Assembly: GCF_000224145.3 (NCBI RefSeq) | Contig: NC_020167.2 | Coordinates: 2,681,611-2,745,610, forward strand | Reading direction: 5' to 3' | Source: Ciona intestinalis | Taxonomy: Eukaryota; Chordata; Ascidiacea; Phlebobranchia; Cionidae | Length of the DNA stretch: 64,000 nucleotides | Shown here: piece after piece, positions 1 through 11,538 of the stretch | Position numbering within the stretch: the stretch's first letter is position 1 | How the letters are laid out: every line of letters starts with the position of its first letter | Program-made: the position numbers and the translations under genes | Notes under the pieces: generated by a model | Database searches by the model: none | What the model was told of the DNA's origin: nothing | What the model saw: only the letters and a program-made list of their open reading frames with translations

Positions 1-1488
1 CACTTGGTGGAGACTTTGTGCTCATGCAATGCCGGGAGATGCTTCAATCGCTTAACATTGATGTGATTCCACATTACATGGTTGCTAGCAAAGAAGAGGT
101 TAAGCCAGAAGCTCCACCAAAATGGGAAAAGAAAAAGAATCTACCAGAGGTCACAGAGTCGTGGAGAAAGTACATGATCAATCATACACTGAATGAATTT
201 GTTGTCAATGTTCTACAAGTAGCTGACTCTGAAAATTTTGAACAAGAGCATGTAAACATGCCAAAGGTATATTGTGCTAGATTGCTGGCTATTCTTTTTG
301 TATACATTGTATTACTTCCCACTTGCCTGATTTTAGACATCTAAATTAAGTGATCCTGTCTTAATAGTAAGCATGGTTACTAATTTACTATAATTTTACC
401 CCAACCTAAAATCATTATGTACAGCACAAGCAACCATAGAAACATATTTAAAACAGGTCTCATACACATTTCCGAATGGCTACAACAGAGAGTTTGGTGT
501 TGAGCGGCTTTCCGTTGTGGAAAATCTATTTAACCCATCTAGGATCCGAGGTGCTGCACCAAACTCTATGCTTGGTGTGCCACATGTTGTCTCTAGCTGT
601 ATTAACATGTGTGATGTGGACATCAGACCAGGGTTGTATAATAGTGTCATTGTAACAGGTGGAAATAGCCTTCTGCAGGTTCGTTTAGAATTAACTTGAC
701 CTTTTAAGTTTGAATTTTTTGAACAACATAGAACATACGGTGCCACTACAAAGTAGTTAGCGCGCCTGCCTCTAACCCAGAGGTAATGGGTTAAAGGCTT
801 GGCGATGCTACTATTGTGGAAATACGTGTTCTTAGGCAAGACACGTAACAGCAATTTCTCACCTTTCTCAAATTCTCATTCTTACATAATACGAATAAAA
901 TCAAAAAAAATAAAACCCACAAAATAGCATACATTGTAACTCAAGCTGGAACGAGGGTATGAAACAACACTTGTGTTATAACAACTGTCATTTTCCGGCT
1001 ATGTGAGGACAAAGTCAGTTACATTCAAGTTCATTTTAAGTTAAACAAACAATACTTTGACTCTTTAAATATTTAAAGTGTTGTGTTTTTAGTTTTTACC
1101 CTATTACTCACTGTTCTGTTAAACCACTATGGAAACAGTAATAAAAACATTATTTTATAATATCCACCGCTAAAAATTTAATGCTAAATCAGTTATCCTT
1201 TGGTTTTGTTGTTAAATATATAACTGCACTGCTGCAGTATAAACTTGTACTATTCGTTTAAAATTATTCCAGGGATTCACCGAACGTCTAAGTAATGAAC
1301 TAGCAAGTAAAACTCCTCCCAGTATGAAACTCAAAATAAATGCAAGTACAAGCTCTCTTGAGCGCAAATTCTCCCCATGGATTGGTGGTTCCATTCTTGC
1401 CTCTCTCGGTACTTTCCAACAGATGTGGATCTCGAAGCTGGAGTATGAAGAAGGGGGGAAAACATGTGTGGACCGCAAGTGTCCTTGA
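1..1488 (+). CDS. ACTL6A: Actin-like 6 (BAF53) C-terminal part, partial gene
   Basis: This is the 3' part of an actin-related protein of the BAF53 type, a subunit of SWI/SNF (BAF), INO80 and NuA4 chromatin complexes. Three exons are seen: 1-266, 457-678 and 1273-1488, all with GT/AG ends. The spliced peptide runs from [14 protein letters not shown] through [17 protein letters not shown]-like [24 protein letters not shown]-like [18 protein letters not shown] to [20 protein letters not shown] and ends [13 protein letters not shown], the family's usual C-terminus. Order and spacing follow human ACTL6A/ACTL6B; I cannot tell the two vertebrate paralogues apart, and tunicates may have a single copy. 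The 5' half lies outside the window. Confidence 0.95.
735..905 (+). repeat. tRNA-derived SINE copy in ACTL6 intron
   Basis: The stretch has a tRNA-like head (TAGTTAGCGCGCCTGCC, then CCAGAGGTAATGGGTTAAAG, resembling A and B boxes) followed by a shared tail containing CTACTATTGTGGAAATACGTG, a TTCTTAGGCAAGAC-type block and AACAGCAATT. Related copies in this window lie at about 16478-16605 and 60565-60690 on the other strand and 63290-63370. It is not a usable tRNA gene, because the acceptor stem does not pair. Confidence 0.65.
930..1015 (-). repeat. Dispersed short repeat with GTTATAACA core
   Basis: The segment contains ACACTTGTGTTATAACAACTG, the reverse complement of a block that recurs in this window at about 19087-19245, 25795-25905, 27138-27260, 31812-31935, 45375-45440, 52315-52400 and 60395-60490. 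The family has no coding capacity. Confidence 0.5.
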
Positions 1489-1968
1489 ATTTATTTGCAA
1501 TGACTTCAAAAATAATATTGAATTTTAAGGCCAGATTGGTTAAATTCTTGGTCGATTCACTTTGCAGCATTTCAACAGTAGAACTGCCATTCTTGATTTG
1601 TTGTATAAAATAAAATCGTGTGAAAAGGTAGCACAGATATGTCAAGTAAAATGATGTTTACTAAGTAAGTTTGTTGTAGGTGAATGCAATCACTTTCAAT
1701 GTCACACAAGCAGTAAGGAAGACCTTCACATTGAATTTAACATTGTTTATTTCTTCTTCTTTTGCTTTTTTTAGTTCATCAGCACTTGGAGCAGCTCCTG
1801 GCATTCCACCCAACCGAAACATAGTTTTAATGTTTGAACTAGTTACTACTCACTTAATACCTAGGAGAATTTTAATTTGTATAATTTAATGTAAAGTAAA
1901 AAGAAGGTGACTTTGTAATTTATGACATAGCTTAACAACACATACATAGGGTATAGAAAATTAGAAAT
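1489..1968. other. Convergent 3' flanks, no gene seen
   Basis: AT-rich spacer between the ACTL6 stop and the CHCHD1 stop, presumably the two 3' UTRs. Short open frames here have no family resemblance and atypical composition. Confidence 0.6.
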
Positions 1969-2439
1969 TCAACGTTTATTAAAAGGTCTTCCAGGGTCCA
2001 TATTGGGAACAGTTTTTTTCCTGTGAGATGGTAAAGTAATGTAGTTATTCCGCTGAATGTCCATTGCTTTTTTGTTAAAAGAGGTTGGATACATCTGAAG
2101 AAGTTTATTTTTTGTTTCCTTGTCCACTGATCCATCCAGTGTTTGGCCTTTCTTTTGCAATTCTGCTTGTGTAGTCAACTCCGCTTGCTGCTTTTTCTCG
2201 CAAGTAAGCAAAGTCGCTAACTCTTTTGAGCATCTGGAGTTCATGAAATCATTGTCAGAGAGACAGTTTAACAAGTCGTTGTATTGATCCGTACACTTGT
2301 TTTGCACTCCACTTGTTCTTGACGCTTTCTCAATCTTATCCTTTAGAACTAAAGGGTGGAAAGTCTTTAACTTTGGTCCTGCCCTCGGGTGGGTTAAATA
2401 TGCTAATTTTTTGTTGATGTCCACTATTCGTTTCGACAT
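1969..2439 (-). CDS. CHCHD1: CHCHD1, mitochondrial small-subunit ribosomal protein mS37
   Basis: A single-exon frame of 156 residues. It has a twin CX9C motif: C-TDQYNDLLN-C and C-SKELATLLT-C, residues about 49-84, the CHCH fold that is oxidised in the mitochondrial intermembrane space. The N-terminal basic segment and a following KLLQMYPT block match the KLLQRFPN segment of human CHCHD1. The human protein is 118 residues; this one carries about 30 extra C-terminal residues ending in DPGRPFNKR. The gene is divergent from RPS3A with 365 bp between the two ATGs, so cytosolic and mitochondrial ribosomal proteins may share a promoter. Other CHCH proteins are possible but fit less well. Confidence 0.85.
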   Translation of the reverse strand: MSKRIVDINKKLAYLTHPRAGPKLKTFHPLVLKDKIEKASRTSGVQNKCTDQYNDLLNCLSDNDFMNSRCSKELATLLTCEKKQQAELTTQAELQKKGQTLDGSVDKETKNKLLQMYPTSFNKKAMDIQRNNYITLPSHRKKTVPNMDPGRPFNKR

Positions 2440-2804
2440 TTTACTATTTCAACCTAACGTACAACCGAATACAACACACTTTTCATTGAAAAATTAGTTT
2501 ACTAATTTTGATATGCATGTTTTGTCTTTCAGTGTTCTCATAAGAATGTGTATTTTTACCAATAGACTCTTTAAATTAAAAATGGTACAATATTTACAAG
2601 TATTTCATTGATAAATTCACTGATAAAATATAAAAAAAACATGTAGCGAGTTAATAGTTTTAACATATTCGAACTATTTATTCATTTTTCTTATTTTATA
2701 ACCTTTGTTTCTATTGTTAAAAAAACGAAAAATAATTCGGTAACACTGATAACGAAAGCACTGCGCTCGAGACTAAATCCGGTCTCTTTTCAACACAGTG
2801 CAGG
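2440..2804. promoter_or_regulatory. Divergent promoter CHCHD1 / RPS3A with 5'TOP-like start
   Basis: A 365-bp spacer between opposite start codons. On the plus strand CTCTTTT at 2784-2790, 15 nt before the RPS3A ATG, is a good candidate for the terminal oligopyrimidine start of a ribosomal protein mRNA, as known for animal ribosomal genes. CAACACAG at 2791-2798 could instead be read as a splice acceptor. Confidence 0.5.
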
Positions 2805-5800
2805 ATGGCCGTGGGTAAAAATAAACGCCTGACCAAAGGGGGCAAAAAGGGTGGAAAAAAGAAGATGTAAGTGATAATATTTAATTAAAATATTTAAAAA
2901 TAGTTTACAGATCCAGAAAAATTGCCAATAAGATATTATTATAGTCAGTTGATCCAGATGTAGACGGATAATAATAGGCATAGTGATATTGTACTATCGA
3001 AACATTTTCTATTTTTTACGAGTGTTTTTTCTTAAGCGTCGACCCATTCTCCAAGAAGGATTGGTATGATGTAAAGGCTCCAGCCGTGTTCAAAAACCGT
3101 CAAATCGGTAAAACTTTGGTGTCAAGAACCGTTGGAACAAAAATTGCAGCTGATGGTTTAAAAGGCCGAGTCTTTGAGTGCAATCAGGTAAACACATTTC
3201 TTTATTATACATACATAATAATCTAGTTGACATAGATAACTTTATTAAAGTTTAATAATAAATTTTTCTATTTTTTTGGTCAAATAGCAAGGGTTCTTTA
3301 ACTATGAGTAAACAGGTTAGGTCCAAGAGATTTCCTTTTGACCAAATTCTCAAAAACAGTGTAAATTATACTGTACATTCAAACCACGCTATACGTACCA
3401 GATTATTTACGCAAACTATCATAATTAATTTGACATTTCAGGACATGCATGTATAGTATGTTATATGCGCATGTGCACATTGTAGGGATGTGCTGAAGTT
3501 GAAAAAGCTTGGGTTCGCCGAGCTTTAACGAAAAGCTCGGCACGAATGCGTCGCTAATTAAAATAATACAGAACTCGTGGTTTGCGGTTAAAGACGCGTC
3601 TCGTTTCGTAATTTTTACTGTTGCAAAATGTAAAATTCATACAAAACGTGTTTAATTAAAAAAATATTTATAATTGTTACAGCTAGTGGCGCAACTAGCA
3701 AGTTTCTACGCATGTTCATCTTGGATAATGTAACGGTTATATTCGACTATAGATATTACAAAGTATCGTCCTGGCCGGAGCTTGGACAGAAGCCAAAAAA
3801 CATCGTTTGATGCCACCGCACGAGAACCAGAGTTTCATTACGTCATTTTTCACCAGAATAAATTCACAACGATTGCTTCGTTTGTTACGTGTGGAATGTA
3901 TGCTACCGCATGCGTCTTCCTTTATTTCATCTGCCGACGCAGAGTGTAAAAATATGACGCTCATACACGATGTTTTGATCTCATGGCTGGTTGGGCTGCC
4001 CAACTTGGGCAGTGGGCACATTCTCCCGATTGTTATATTATGAAACGTCATAATTAATAGTTAAATTGCGATAGGACACGTGACGTAATAATTGAATAAA
4101 AAATTGTTCCAATTGCAAGTGAAGAAATGTTATATTGAATGCAACGCGTGTGTGTGCGTCTTAGCACTTTCTGGCTGCGTGCGTGTCTGCGGTAAAGGGG
4201 GTTGGCATGTGCTTGCAAAACCGTGGTTGCAGCAATTTATATTATTTCATTATAAAAAAGTTTAAGGGTTTTTGGCTTTTTATTTAAAATCTCATACGCA
4301 AACATAGGGCTTGTGTAATTCGTCACCGGCTGTAATTCGATACGGGCAAATTGCTGACGTTGCGATTCGTTTTTTGCGAGAGAGCAAATTCACAACGAAC
4401 AAAAAACAATTAAAGAGAAAGCTACGCTGACTAGTCTCGTTATCTCTTAGTAGCTTTACTTTTTTTCATTTTCAATATTTTTCGCTCTTGCGTGCAACAA
4501 GACGCTCGGGCACGAGCTTTTGAGTTCGGGCTCGGCTTGGCACATCCCTAGCACATTGTAATTATTTTATAATTTTGAGATTATACTTAATGAATTGCAG
4601 GCTGATTTGCATGGCGACGAATCAACTTATCGAAAGATGAAGTTGATTGTTGAAGATGTTCAAGGCAAACATTGTCTCACCAACTTCCATGGCATGAGTC
4701 TCACCAGGTATTATTTTATATCAGTAGATTTCTTGGGTATTAGGGCTTGTCGGTGATAATTTTGTTTAAGTGAAGTTCCTAAGGACCCAGGATTTGGGCA
4801 GGAGACCGATGCTATAACTCACTGGATATTAACTGTCAGCTCCTTTTAATTTACATTATTTATAAAACTCTATTTTTTTAGTGTATTCCATTTTTAATTT
4901 CTATTAAACCACTATTTACAGGGACAAGTTATGCTCAATGGTAAAAAAGTGGCAAACATTGATCGAAGCATCATGTGATGTATCAACCACTGACGGATAC
5001 AAGGTCCGTATGTTCTGCATTGGATTCACTCACAGGAGAAGCAATCAGATCAAAAAAACATCTTACGCCCAACACATGCAGGTGGGATCATTTTAATCTT
5101 TCTATTATTATATATGGGATAATTATTACTATTGTATGACGATCCATCTATGTTTTAGTGTTTTTCTCTAAAATGTCAGTGTGTTTTGCAGTGTGGATAA
5201 TGTGCCAGTGGTACACACTACGCACATTGACAAATTAGAGGTACTGGGTTCTGTGAGCAGCAAACTTTTCTGTACCAGTTGCTAACCATGTTTGTCCATC
5301 TTTTAGGTGATTAACATCCGAGCCAAGATGATCGAAATCATGACACGAGAGGTGAACCTCGGTAACCTTCGTGAGCTCGTGAACAAACTCATCCCTGACT
5401 CCATTGCTAAGGATATTGAGAAGGCTTGCCAAGGCATTTACCCTCTTCATGATGTTCATATAAGAAAGGTTAAGGTGCTGAAGAAGCCAAAGCTTGACCG
5501 TGAGTGAATTTGATTCAGTGATAGTTAAATCTTAATACTCTAGTGTGTTAGTTGTCGGGGTAGGGAGCCAAATGTAGCCGAATCTCTGGTTCTTGACAAT
5601 TTCCTAAATGCCAAGAAATAAGTTTAGCTTGTATGTTTGTTGGTCACCATTTTTTTTGTGAAACTTGTGTTTTTAATTTCTATGTCTGGGAAGGGTGAAA
5701 ATATCTGCAACTTGCAATCAGGTAGCACTGTAAAAACGTAAAGTTTTTTACCTTGTCTTTTAGTGTGTTTAATAATTTACCTAGTAACCCATATCATCTA

Positions 5801-5954
5801 TGTTTTATATGCATTGTTTTGTGCAGTTGGTCGATTGATGGAGATGCATGGTGAAGGAAGTGCCAAAACTGGCCAATCCAAGTCCGACACTGGATCCAAG
5901 GTGGAACGCTCTGGCGGTGACAGTTATGAACCACCAGTCCAAGATTCCGTTTAA
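2805..5954 (+). CDS. RPS3A: Ribosomal protein eS1 (S3a)
   Basis: Cytosolic 40S subunit protein. Six coding exons: 2805-2866, 3037-3187, 4601-4707, 4922-5081, 5307-5499 and 5827-5954, which join in phase to 266 residues (human 264). The protein starts [20 protein letters not shown] and carries [75 protein letters not shown] and the C-terminal YEPPVQDSV, all near-identical to the vertebrate protein. The 1.4-kb second intron is enlarged by a DNA transposon. Vertebrate RPS3A introns host snoRNAs; I saw no convincing C/D or H/ACA pair here. Confidence 0.98.
3475..4558. mobile_element. hAT-like non-autonomous DNA transposon in RPS3A intron 2
   Basis: The element spans 3483-4550 (1068 bp). It begins TAGGGATGTGC and ends GCACATCCCTA, a perfect 11-bp terminal inverted repeat, with looser inverted similarity inward (GCTCGGC blocks). 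It is flanked by the perfect 8-bp direct repeat GCACATTG at 3475-3482 and 4551-4558. An 8-bp target duplication with such ends is the hAT superfamily signature. No transposase frame is present, so it would depend on a helper. Clean ends suggest a fairly recent insertion. Confidence 0.85.
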
Positions 5955-5956
5955 AT

Positions 5957-5962
5957 AATAAA
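5957..5962 (+). terminator. RPS3A polyadenylation signal AATAAA
   Basis: AATAAA lies two bases after the TAA stop, giving a very short 3' UTR as is common for ribosomal protein mRNAs. Confidence 0.6.
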
Positions 5963-6642
5963 ATCGGAAAACAAGTTTATGAGTGTAGTTGGTTGTTGTT
6001 ACGCGGTAGCTTACCAGTTGCTCAAAAGAGTTTGGTGAAGTAGTGTAGACTGAATTATTCATTTATTGATATAATGTAGAAGTCTTGTTGTGTTACTATG
6101 TGTCGATAGATGTTATGCTCTTGCTGTTCTAAGTGAATTTTGGTTACATATATCCATCTGTGGGTAGAATACGCTTGACATGCACTATTTTAAATGGTTA
6201 AAGACTAAACCCCTCAATAAGTTTTATTCGAGTATTCCATGGGTTGAATAACGTATTGTTGCTATCAAATGATATACCGCACATTGAATTGCACATCAAT
6301 TGATTTGGGGTTTGGTCAACTTAAAGTGAGCGAAATTTGACGGTGTTTTTTAATGTTGGTCAATCTGGACGGGAGATGTCGCTAGTGGGTCAAAAAAATT
6401 AAAAATCCAGTTCCATCTGTACAAGGTATTAAGTAGAGTATCTATGGTGCGAGTGAAACTTCCGACTTTGTGTGTTGCGTGTAATTGCTGGTTGAATAAT
6501 AGCTTTCTCATTCAATAGGATTAACATCCCTATAAGCAGTATTTTACTTCGAATGTATTTTGTTAATCTGTTTAATTCAGGCGTTGAAACGCGCACGGGT
6601 TTTGTATTCACGATTTATTGCATTGACGCTTTTGTATATGTA

Positions 6643-6828
6643 CTAGGGTAGGAAAAGACGGGATAGCTTTTTATTCTGTTTTCTCGTCCCATTTGGTAGT
6701 AAGCAAAAACCATTTAAAAATTTATAAAACGCATCCTTCCGTCACCCACAGACGGTTGTTAATTGGTTAAAACACGATCAGGATATTTGGATAATGTTGT
6801 GCTATAAAGATGTCACGTCTGCCCACCG
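6643..6828. mobile_element. MITE copy, CCCATCTTTCCCC family
   Basis: About 185 bp with the family layout: TTTTTATTCTGTTTTCTCGT, CCCATTTGGTAGTAA, GTTGTTAATTG, ACGATCAGGATATTTGGAT, then a terminal inverted repeat that is diverged here (GGAAAAGACGGGAT against GATGTCACGTCTGCCC). Better-preserved copies are near 57600 and 63553. Confidence 0.6.
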
Positions 6829-7039
6829 TACCATATCACTTTAACAGTGTCAGTTTTTTTCTAAACTCGATTATCACCTCCGGTTTGTGCGTTGATGCCT
6901 GCGTTTATTGTGCGTTTTGGCAATACTTCATTTAGTTGCTCGTGTTGAATGAAATTCTTGCCACTGTAAATGCGAGGTTGGCAAGTAGTTTCGGAGATAG
7001 ATTTTCCAGTTCCAATTTCGTATACACGGATGCGGGGTC

Positions 7040-7047
7040 TATATAAA
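7040..7047 (+). promoter_or_regulatory. Candidate TATA box
   Basis: TATATAAA in a GC-richer setting, with a possible short exon and a GTAGGT donor about 45 bp downstream. It could drive a remote non-coding first exon for the thymosin gene; nothing else supports this. Confidence 0.2.
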
Positions 7048-10000
7048 GCTGTGCGACATGCAGATCACAGCACCGGATGCTCAGGACGGTAGGTGGTTGC
7101 AGGAAGTTGCGCGTCTGATCAATACAAACAGCGTGTGTGTGCGCGCGTACTGTTTGTTTTAATATAGCGCAAAGCTCTGTGCGGCCGTGTAAGAAACTGG
7201 TATGTGCCGCGCAACCTTTGCAACACGGAACCGACGCCGCGTGCCGGCTTGCAATCAGCGTGGCTACCACTTGTGAGGGTGGAGTCTTTGCCTTCCAACT
7301 GTTGCATGAGACTAAATGTTAAATAATTTAGACGGAAGAAGTACCGAAAGACTATAGCTTTTGGGAGAAAGTTTATGTCATATATTTAGGACAAACAGTT
7401 TAAATGAAGCTGTTGTTGTGGATATTCCTATTTTAAATGCAACTTGATAAGCATCGATTTGAGCACGTGAGGCTGTCGTAATAGGACTCTAGATTAAGTT
7501 TGCTTAATGGCACCGACATTTTGCATCAATTTGCCTGCCAGACTGCATATGCTTTATTTGTATAATGGTTCCATGACGCCCAAATACATTTCGCTGTATG
7601 GGCTCTGGTAATTCCGGCAGTACTAAATAATTAATGGTAACAGATTGCGTACTTTCCGAAGCGACCAAAATTGTTTGGTAAAGGTAACACTTAACATTTT
7701 CTGTCTTGCCATTTTGTTGTTAGACCAGCTGGACAAAGCATACATGGTTGCGAATGAACTACGACCAACTAGAAAGAATTCTGTTTGGCCATGGCTGTGG
7801 TTATAAATCGTTCATTAACTGGTATTCGGTAGCAAATTATATCATTTGCACTAACCATTGAAAGACGCTAGCACATTTAAGTAATGGAAAACGCCCATTA
7901 GTGATATGGTATACCAGCCGCTACTTTTCATTACGGTATTATCTAGTTGTAAATATGTATGTTCACGTTGTCTTATGATAGGTCCATGTGTAATACTATT
8001 CGCTATGCGTTTCTTTCAGTATTTACAAGTTGTAAGCAAACGGACATCAAAACTAAACCGCCGCCATCATGTTTAACCTTGTAATAACAAACTATGCGAG
8101 TATGCGAGACTGCGTTTTGACCAAAAAATGATTACATCATCTTTACTCTTTGGTTTTGATAGCGTCGTTTTTCAATTTGACTGGTAAATAAATTCATGTG
8201 GTCAAAATTGTGAGGGTACGGTGGACTGTAAAGTTGTTGTCTGTATACTATGCGTGCAAACAAACAGTTGTCTGTTTTCAAACGAGTTTCGACGCCGTTT
8301 CGTGGAAAGTTAAAATCTATATTTCAGAACAATATTGTGCATCTGCGTGGTATGCATACCTGTTATTTATTCTTTATAATGCAAAGGTATTTATATGACA
8401 GCTTGATTTTATTGCTAAAGCTTAATTAGCATTTCTTAATGCGTCGTTATTGCGAGCTTACAATCATGTAATTGCTTTAAACTCGTTTCAACCGATAATA
8501 ACCAGCTTTAACGCATATAGTTTAGAACTTTACACGACGTGTTAGTTAAATAAATAAAGAAAACAGCATAAATAGGATGAAGATATTAATGTAACGACAC
8601 AATCGGTTTAGATTCGGCGAGTGAACGGTCACGTACAAAGCTACATTACGTCATCTAAACGCGGAAACGCGTCTCGCCGAAAGTCGCTAGCAAAAAAAGT
8701 AATTTTACGACGATACATCCTCAATTCTCAATCCCTAAGCCGATTCTGCCAGCATGGCGAGACACATTAGGGAGTTAGGGACATATATGTCATCATTTAT
8801 ATTTTCCATAACTTGTAGGTCTTGTATTTCGGTTCGAGTTAAACGCGGCAGTGTTTCTGAAAACTCTTTGGTTAAGAACATCTATTAACTTTGTAAAAAG
8901 TAATATCAGCTGGAATGCTAACTCGCTGTTAAACAACCCGATGCAAAACAGACTTCTAACTAGGGGAGGAATCGTTTATTCACTTTCTAGCACAAGCAGA
9001 AGTGTAATAAATAATTTAGTCGTTTGTTTTTTGTAGAGATCGACTAATTACCGCCGCAATTTGTGTGTAGAATAAAACCACCGGCATACCAGGTGCAAAG
9101 GGCGGTCTATATAGTCTTAAGCAGGTGGTTTCCGCAACCCTATTATTCGCCATAAAGTAATTTAGTCAGTTTGAAACAAAGGCGCTACTTCGTATAAAAC
9201 GCGTCCGCGGTTCGGTGAGTGCAGCTCTATAAGTTGACAGTGTTCGACAGTGTGGTACACTATACAAGCTGTACTGTGTACCACATGAAAGGGAGACAAG
9301 AGTACTAGACTATACTGACTGCAAGACACGCGATGCGATAGATGCAGTAAGTGTAGAAGCGTGTAATGATTGCTTTATTCTTACTGCATTGCCTGACAAG
9401 TATACGAACTTGAAATAATCGTTTGTTACTGCTGCTTTACCTTTACCAAAACGGCACGCTGTAATCACTTACATAAGTTTTGTCGCGTGATCGAAACGGA
9501 TGTGACGTTGTCCAGTCTGAGTTCCCTTTAATCGTCTGCGGAAATGACGACAGCAATGTTAGTCTTGCCTTTGCGTGGCTTATTCTAACCTGCACTCCAT
9601 TTCCATGAACCACCACGCCCTACTGAACTGCCTTGTTATGTTTTCTTTAATTATAAGCGCTTAGTTGAAGTCAGAGCTGTAAGTTAGTTCAGAGTTTAAT
9701 TGCTATATTGCGTAACCGCGGGTGTGTTCTATAATTACTTTAATACACCAAGCATCGTGACACGGATAGGTGTTGTTAATATAAGAAGTTATCTTTTTAG
9801 CATCGATGGTGTATTGCACGCCCACTGCGCTGTCTATTGTTCTATTGATTTTATTCAACCATTGAAAATGAGTCACAAGACTTGCATCAAAAATGCATGA
9901 TGTTATAAAAGCGAGCATACAGTAAGCGAGAGGGAAAAGACTGCCTTCGTTATACCGTCATATTAAAATGAGGATATTACACTTTCCGGCTGTGAATAGA

Positions 10001-10402
10001 GCTTCGTTACAGTGTAAATCTAGTCTCAGGTTGGGGTCGGTGATTCAGAGCACGAAGCTGCGCTGTACCCTGCAGCGACTAATTCCCTCGTGTATTGCCA
10101 GCAACCAGCAGGAAATTGGCTTCTGTCGGCTATTTAAACTACGTTATGAATGGAAGTTCGTAAAAATCGTTTAATGGTATAAGCGCTTTCTTTGTAATCA
10201 CGTGGACAGTAAATTTAGGTTGTTATAGCGCAAGATTCTTTAGGGTCATTCGCACACACAAAACGTTCGCTGTGTATCATTTGTGGAAAGTCGTGACCGA
10301 AGCAAGGAATTGTTATTTAGCCGCCTAAGTTTTACCAACCACAACTGCTTTGTGTTTCAGTCTTTATTTTGACTTTCTAAACACTAACTATAAATTGCAA
10401 TC

Positions 10403-11001
10403 ATGCCTGACCGACCAGACTTAGCTGAAGTGAGCGAATTCGACAAAACCAATCTCAAGAAAGCTAAAACTTGCGAGAAATCTGGTGCCGTTGAAGGTGA
10501 GAAATTGTGAAGACTTATTTTACATATGCTTGTTGTTTTACCTGTTTATTTACGGTTCTGATGCTTCTGTTTGCCATTTGCAGGTTACGCGCAGGAGAAG
10601 GCCTTGAAGGAAATAGGGCAGTTTCAAAAAGACAAACTGAAACACACCGACACGGAGGTTAAGAATAAACTGCCGACACAACAAGGTTCGTTCCGGTTTG
10701 AACAAAATATAGTTTATAATATAGGGCAGGGGTAGGCTTGGAAACGTTTCCATATTTTTTTCGTCCTAGTTGGTAGTAAACAAATAATATTTACCAAAAT
10801 ATAAAACCGTAGTCCAGGGACTCTAAAAGAGCGTTGTTAGTCTTTTATAACACGAACAGGAAATGTTGGAATTAGGCACCAACTCTATCCCATCCTTCTT
10901 TACAGTTTAATATCTAAAGTTAACGGCAAAATTGACTAAGCACTAGGTTATAACTCAATTTTTTTACAGAAATTGACCAAGAAAAATCGAACGAATTTTA
11001 G
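10403..11001 (+). CDS. Beta-thymosin with two thymosin/WH2-type repeats
   Basis: Actin-monomer-binding protein. Three exons, 10403-10496, 10584-10685 and 10970-11001, join in phase to 75 residues. The start MPDRPDLAEVSEFDKTNLKK matches the [20 protein letters not shown] of thymosin beta-4. A second unit, EIGQFQKDKLKHTDTEVKNKLPT, repeats the helix plus the LKHTET actin-binding motif and ends EIDQEKSNEF, like EQEKQ in vertebrates. The first unit has LKKAKTCEK in the motif position. Vertebrate thymosins have one unit; multi-unit forms are known in invertebrates. A MITE sits in the second intron. AATAAA at 11313-11318 is a candidate polyadenylation signal. Confidence 0.92.
10722..10903. mobile_element. 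MITE copy in beta-thymosin intron 2
   Basis: Diverged member of the CCCATCTTTCCCC family: TTCGTCCTAGTTGGTAGTAA, AGAGCGTTGTTAG and a CTATCCCATCCTTCTTTAC end. It starts about 36 bp after the exon 2 donor. Confidence 0.55.
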
Positions 11002-11312
11002 GTCAAGAGAAAGAAAAACAAAAACTCTTTAAATATTTCGTAAATCGTTTTGGTCGTCATTTAATATAAGTTTTAGACCAACTGCTAAATTAAGCGGTGT
11101 GGTATAATTGTTTAGTCTATAGTACTTGATGGTTAATGTTTTGTTGTGAAGCAAATTTATGCGGGCCGCGCAGGAACTGCCAATCTCTCCTGTAGCGCCC
11201 TCTGACGGACGTTAGAATGTAGTCTAAATTGCGGTCGTATTGGGCAATTCTTATTATTCCAGATTTAATTAGCAGTTCTTACACCTTGCTCTTAATCAAT
11301 TGTAACTCTGTA

Positions 11313-11318
11313 AATAAA
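11313..11318 (+). terminator. Candidate beta-thymosin polyadenylation signal
   Basis: AATAAA 312 bp after the stop codon, before the convergent TPR gene. Confidence 0.4.
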
Positions 11319-11538
11319 TTCCCACTGGTCTTATACGTTTGATCATTTACAATTGAATGATACTTGTTGCATCCTATCTTATCTGAACATATCAATACCA
11401 ACCTGTAAATTTGCTGATAAAATCCGTAAATCGAACAACTTTTTAACATTCATAAATATTATTTTAAAAACTGTAAATACAATAGGTAAACAAAGAACCA
11501 AAAAAAATGTTCTAAAACCAATATAAATAAAATTTCAA

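Larger units (their letters stand above)
5963..10402. other. 4.4-kb spacer upstream of beta-thymosin, no coding gene seen
   Basis: No frame longer than about 112 codons and none with family character. It holds a MITE copy (6643-6828), a TATATAAA at 7040-7047, a CRE/ATF-like ATTACGTCAT at 8645-8654 within a pair of inverted TTCGGCGAG blocks, and a splice acceptor (TGTGTTTCAG, 10351-10360) that begins the 5' UTR exon of the thymosin gene. An upstream non-coding exon or a spliced leader must supply the 5' end. The spacer is probably regulatory for that gene. Confidence 0.5.

Noticed and set aside
740-800. tRNA gene
   Set aside because: A- and B-box-like blocks are present but no acceptor stem pairs and a SINE tail follows; other copies share the tail.
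1680-1889. 69-codon plus-strand frame after ACTL6
   Set aside because: Hydrophobic AT-rich chance frame in 3' flank, no homology that I recognise.
3737-4051. Frames of 104 (minus) and 78 (plus) codons inside the RPS3A intron
   Set aside because: Both lie within the hAT-like element and show no transposase or other family features.
4708-5306. Intronic snoRNA in RPS3A, as in vertebrates
   Set aside because: I found no convincing C/D box pair with terminal stem or H/ACA hairpins; a covariance-model search would be needed.
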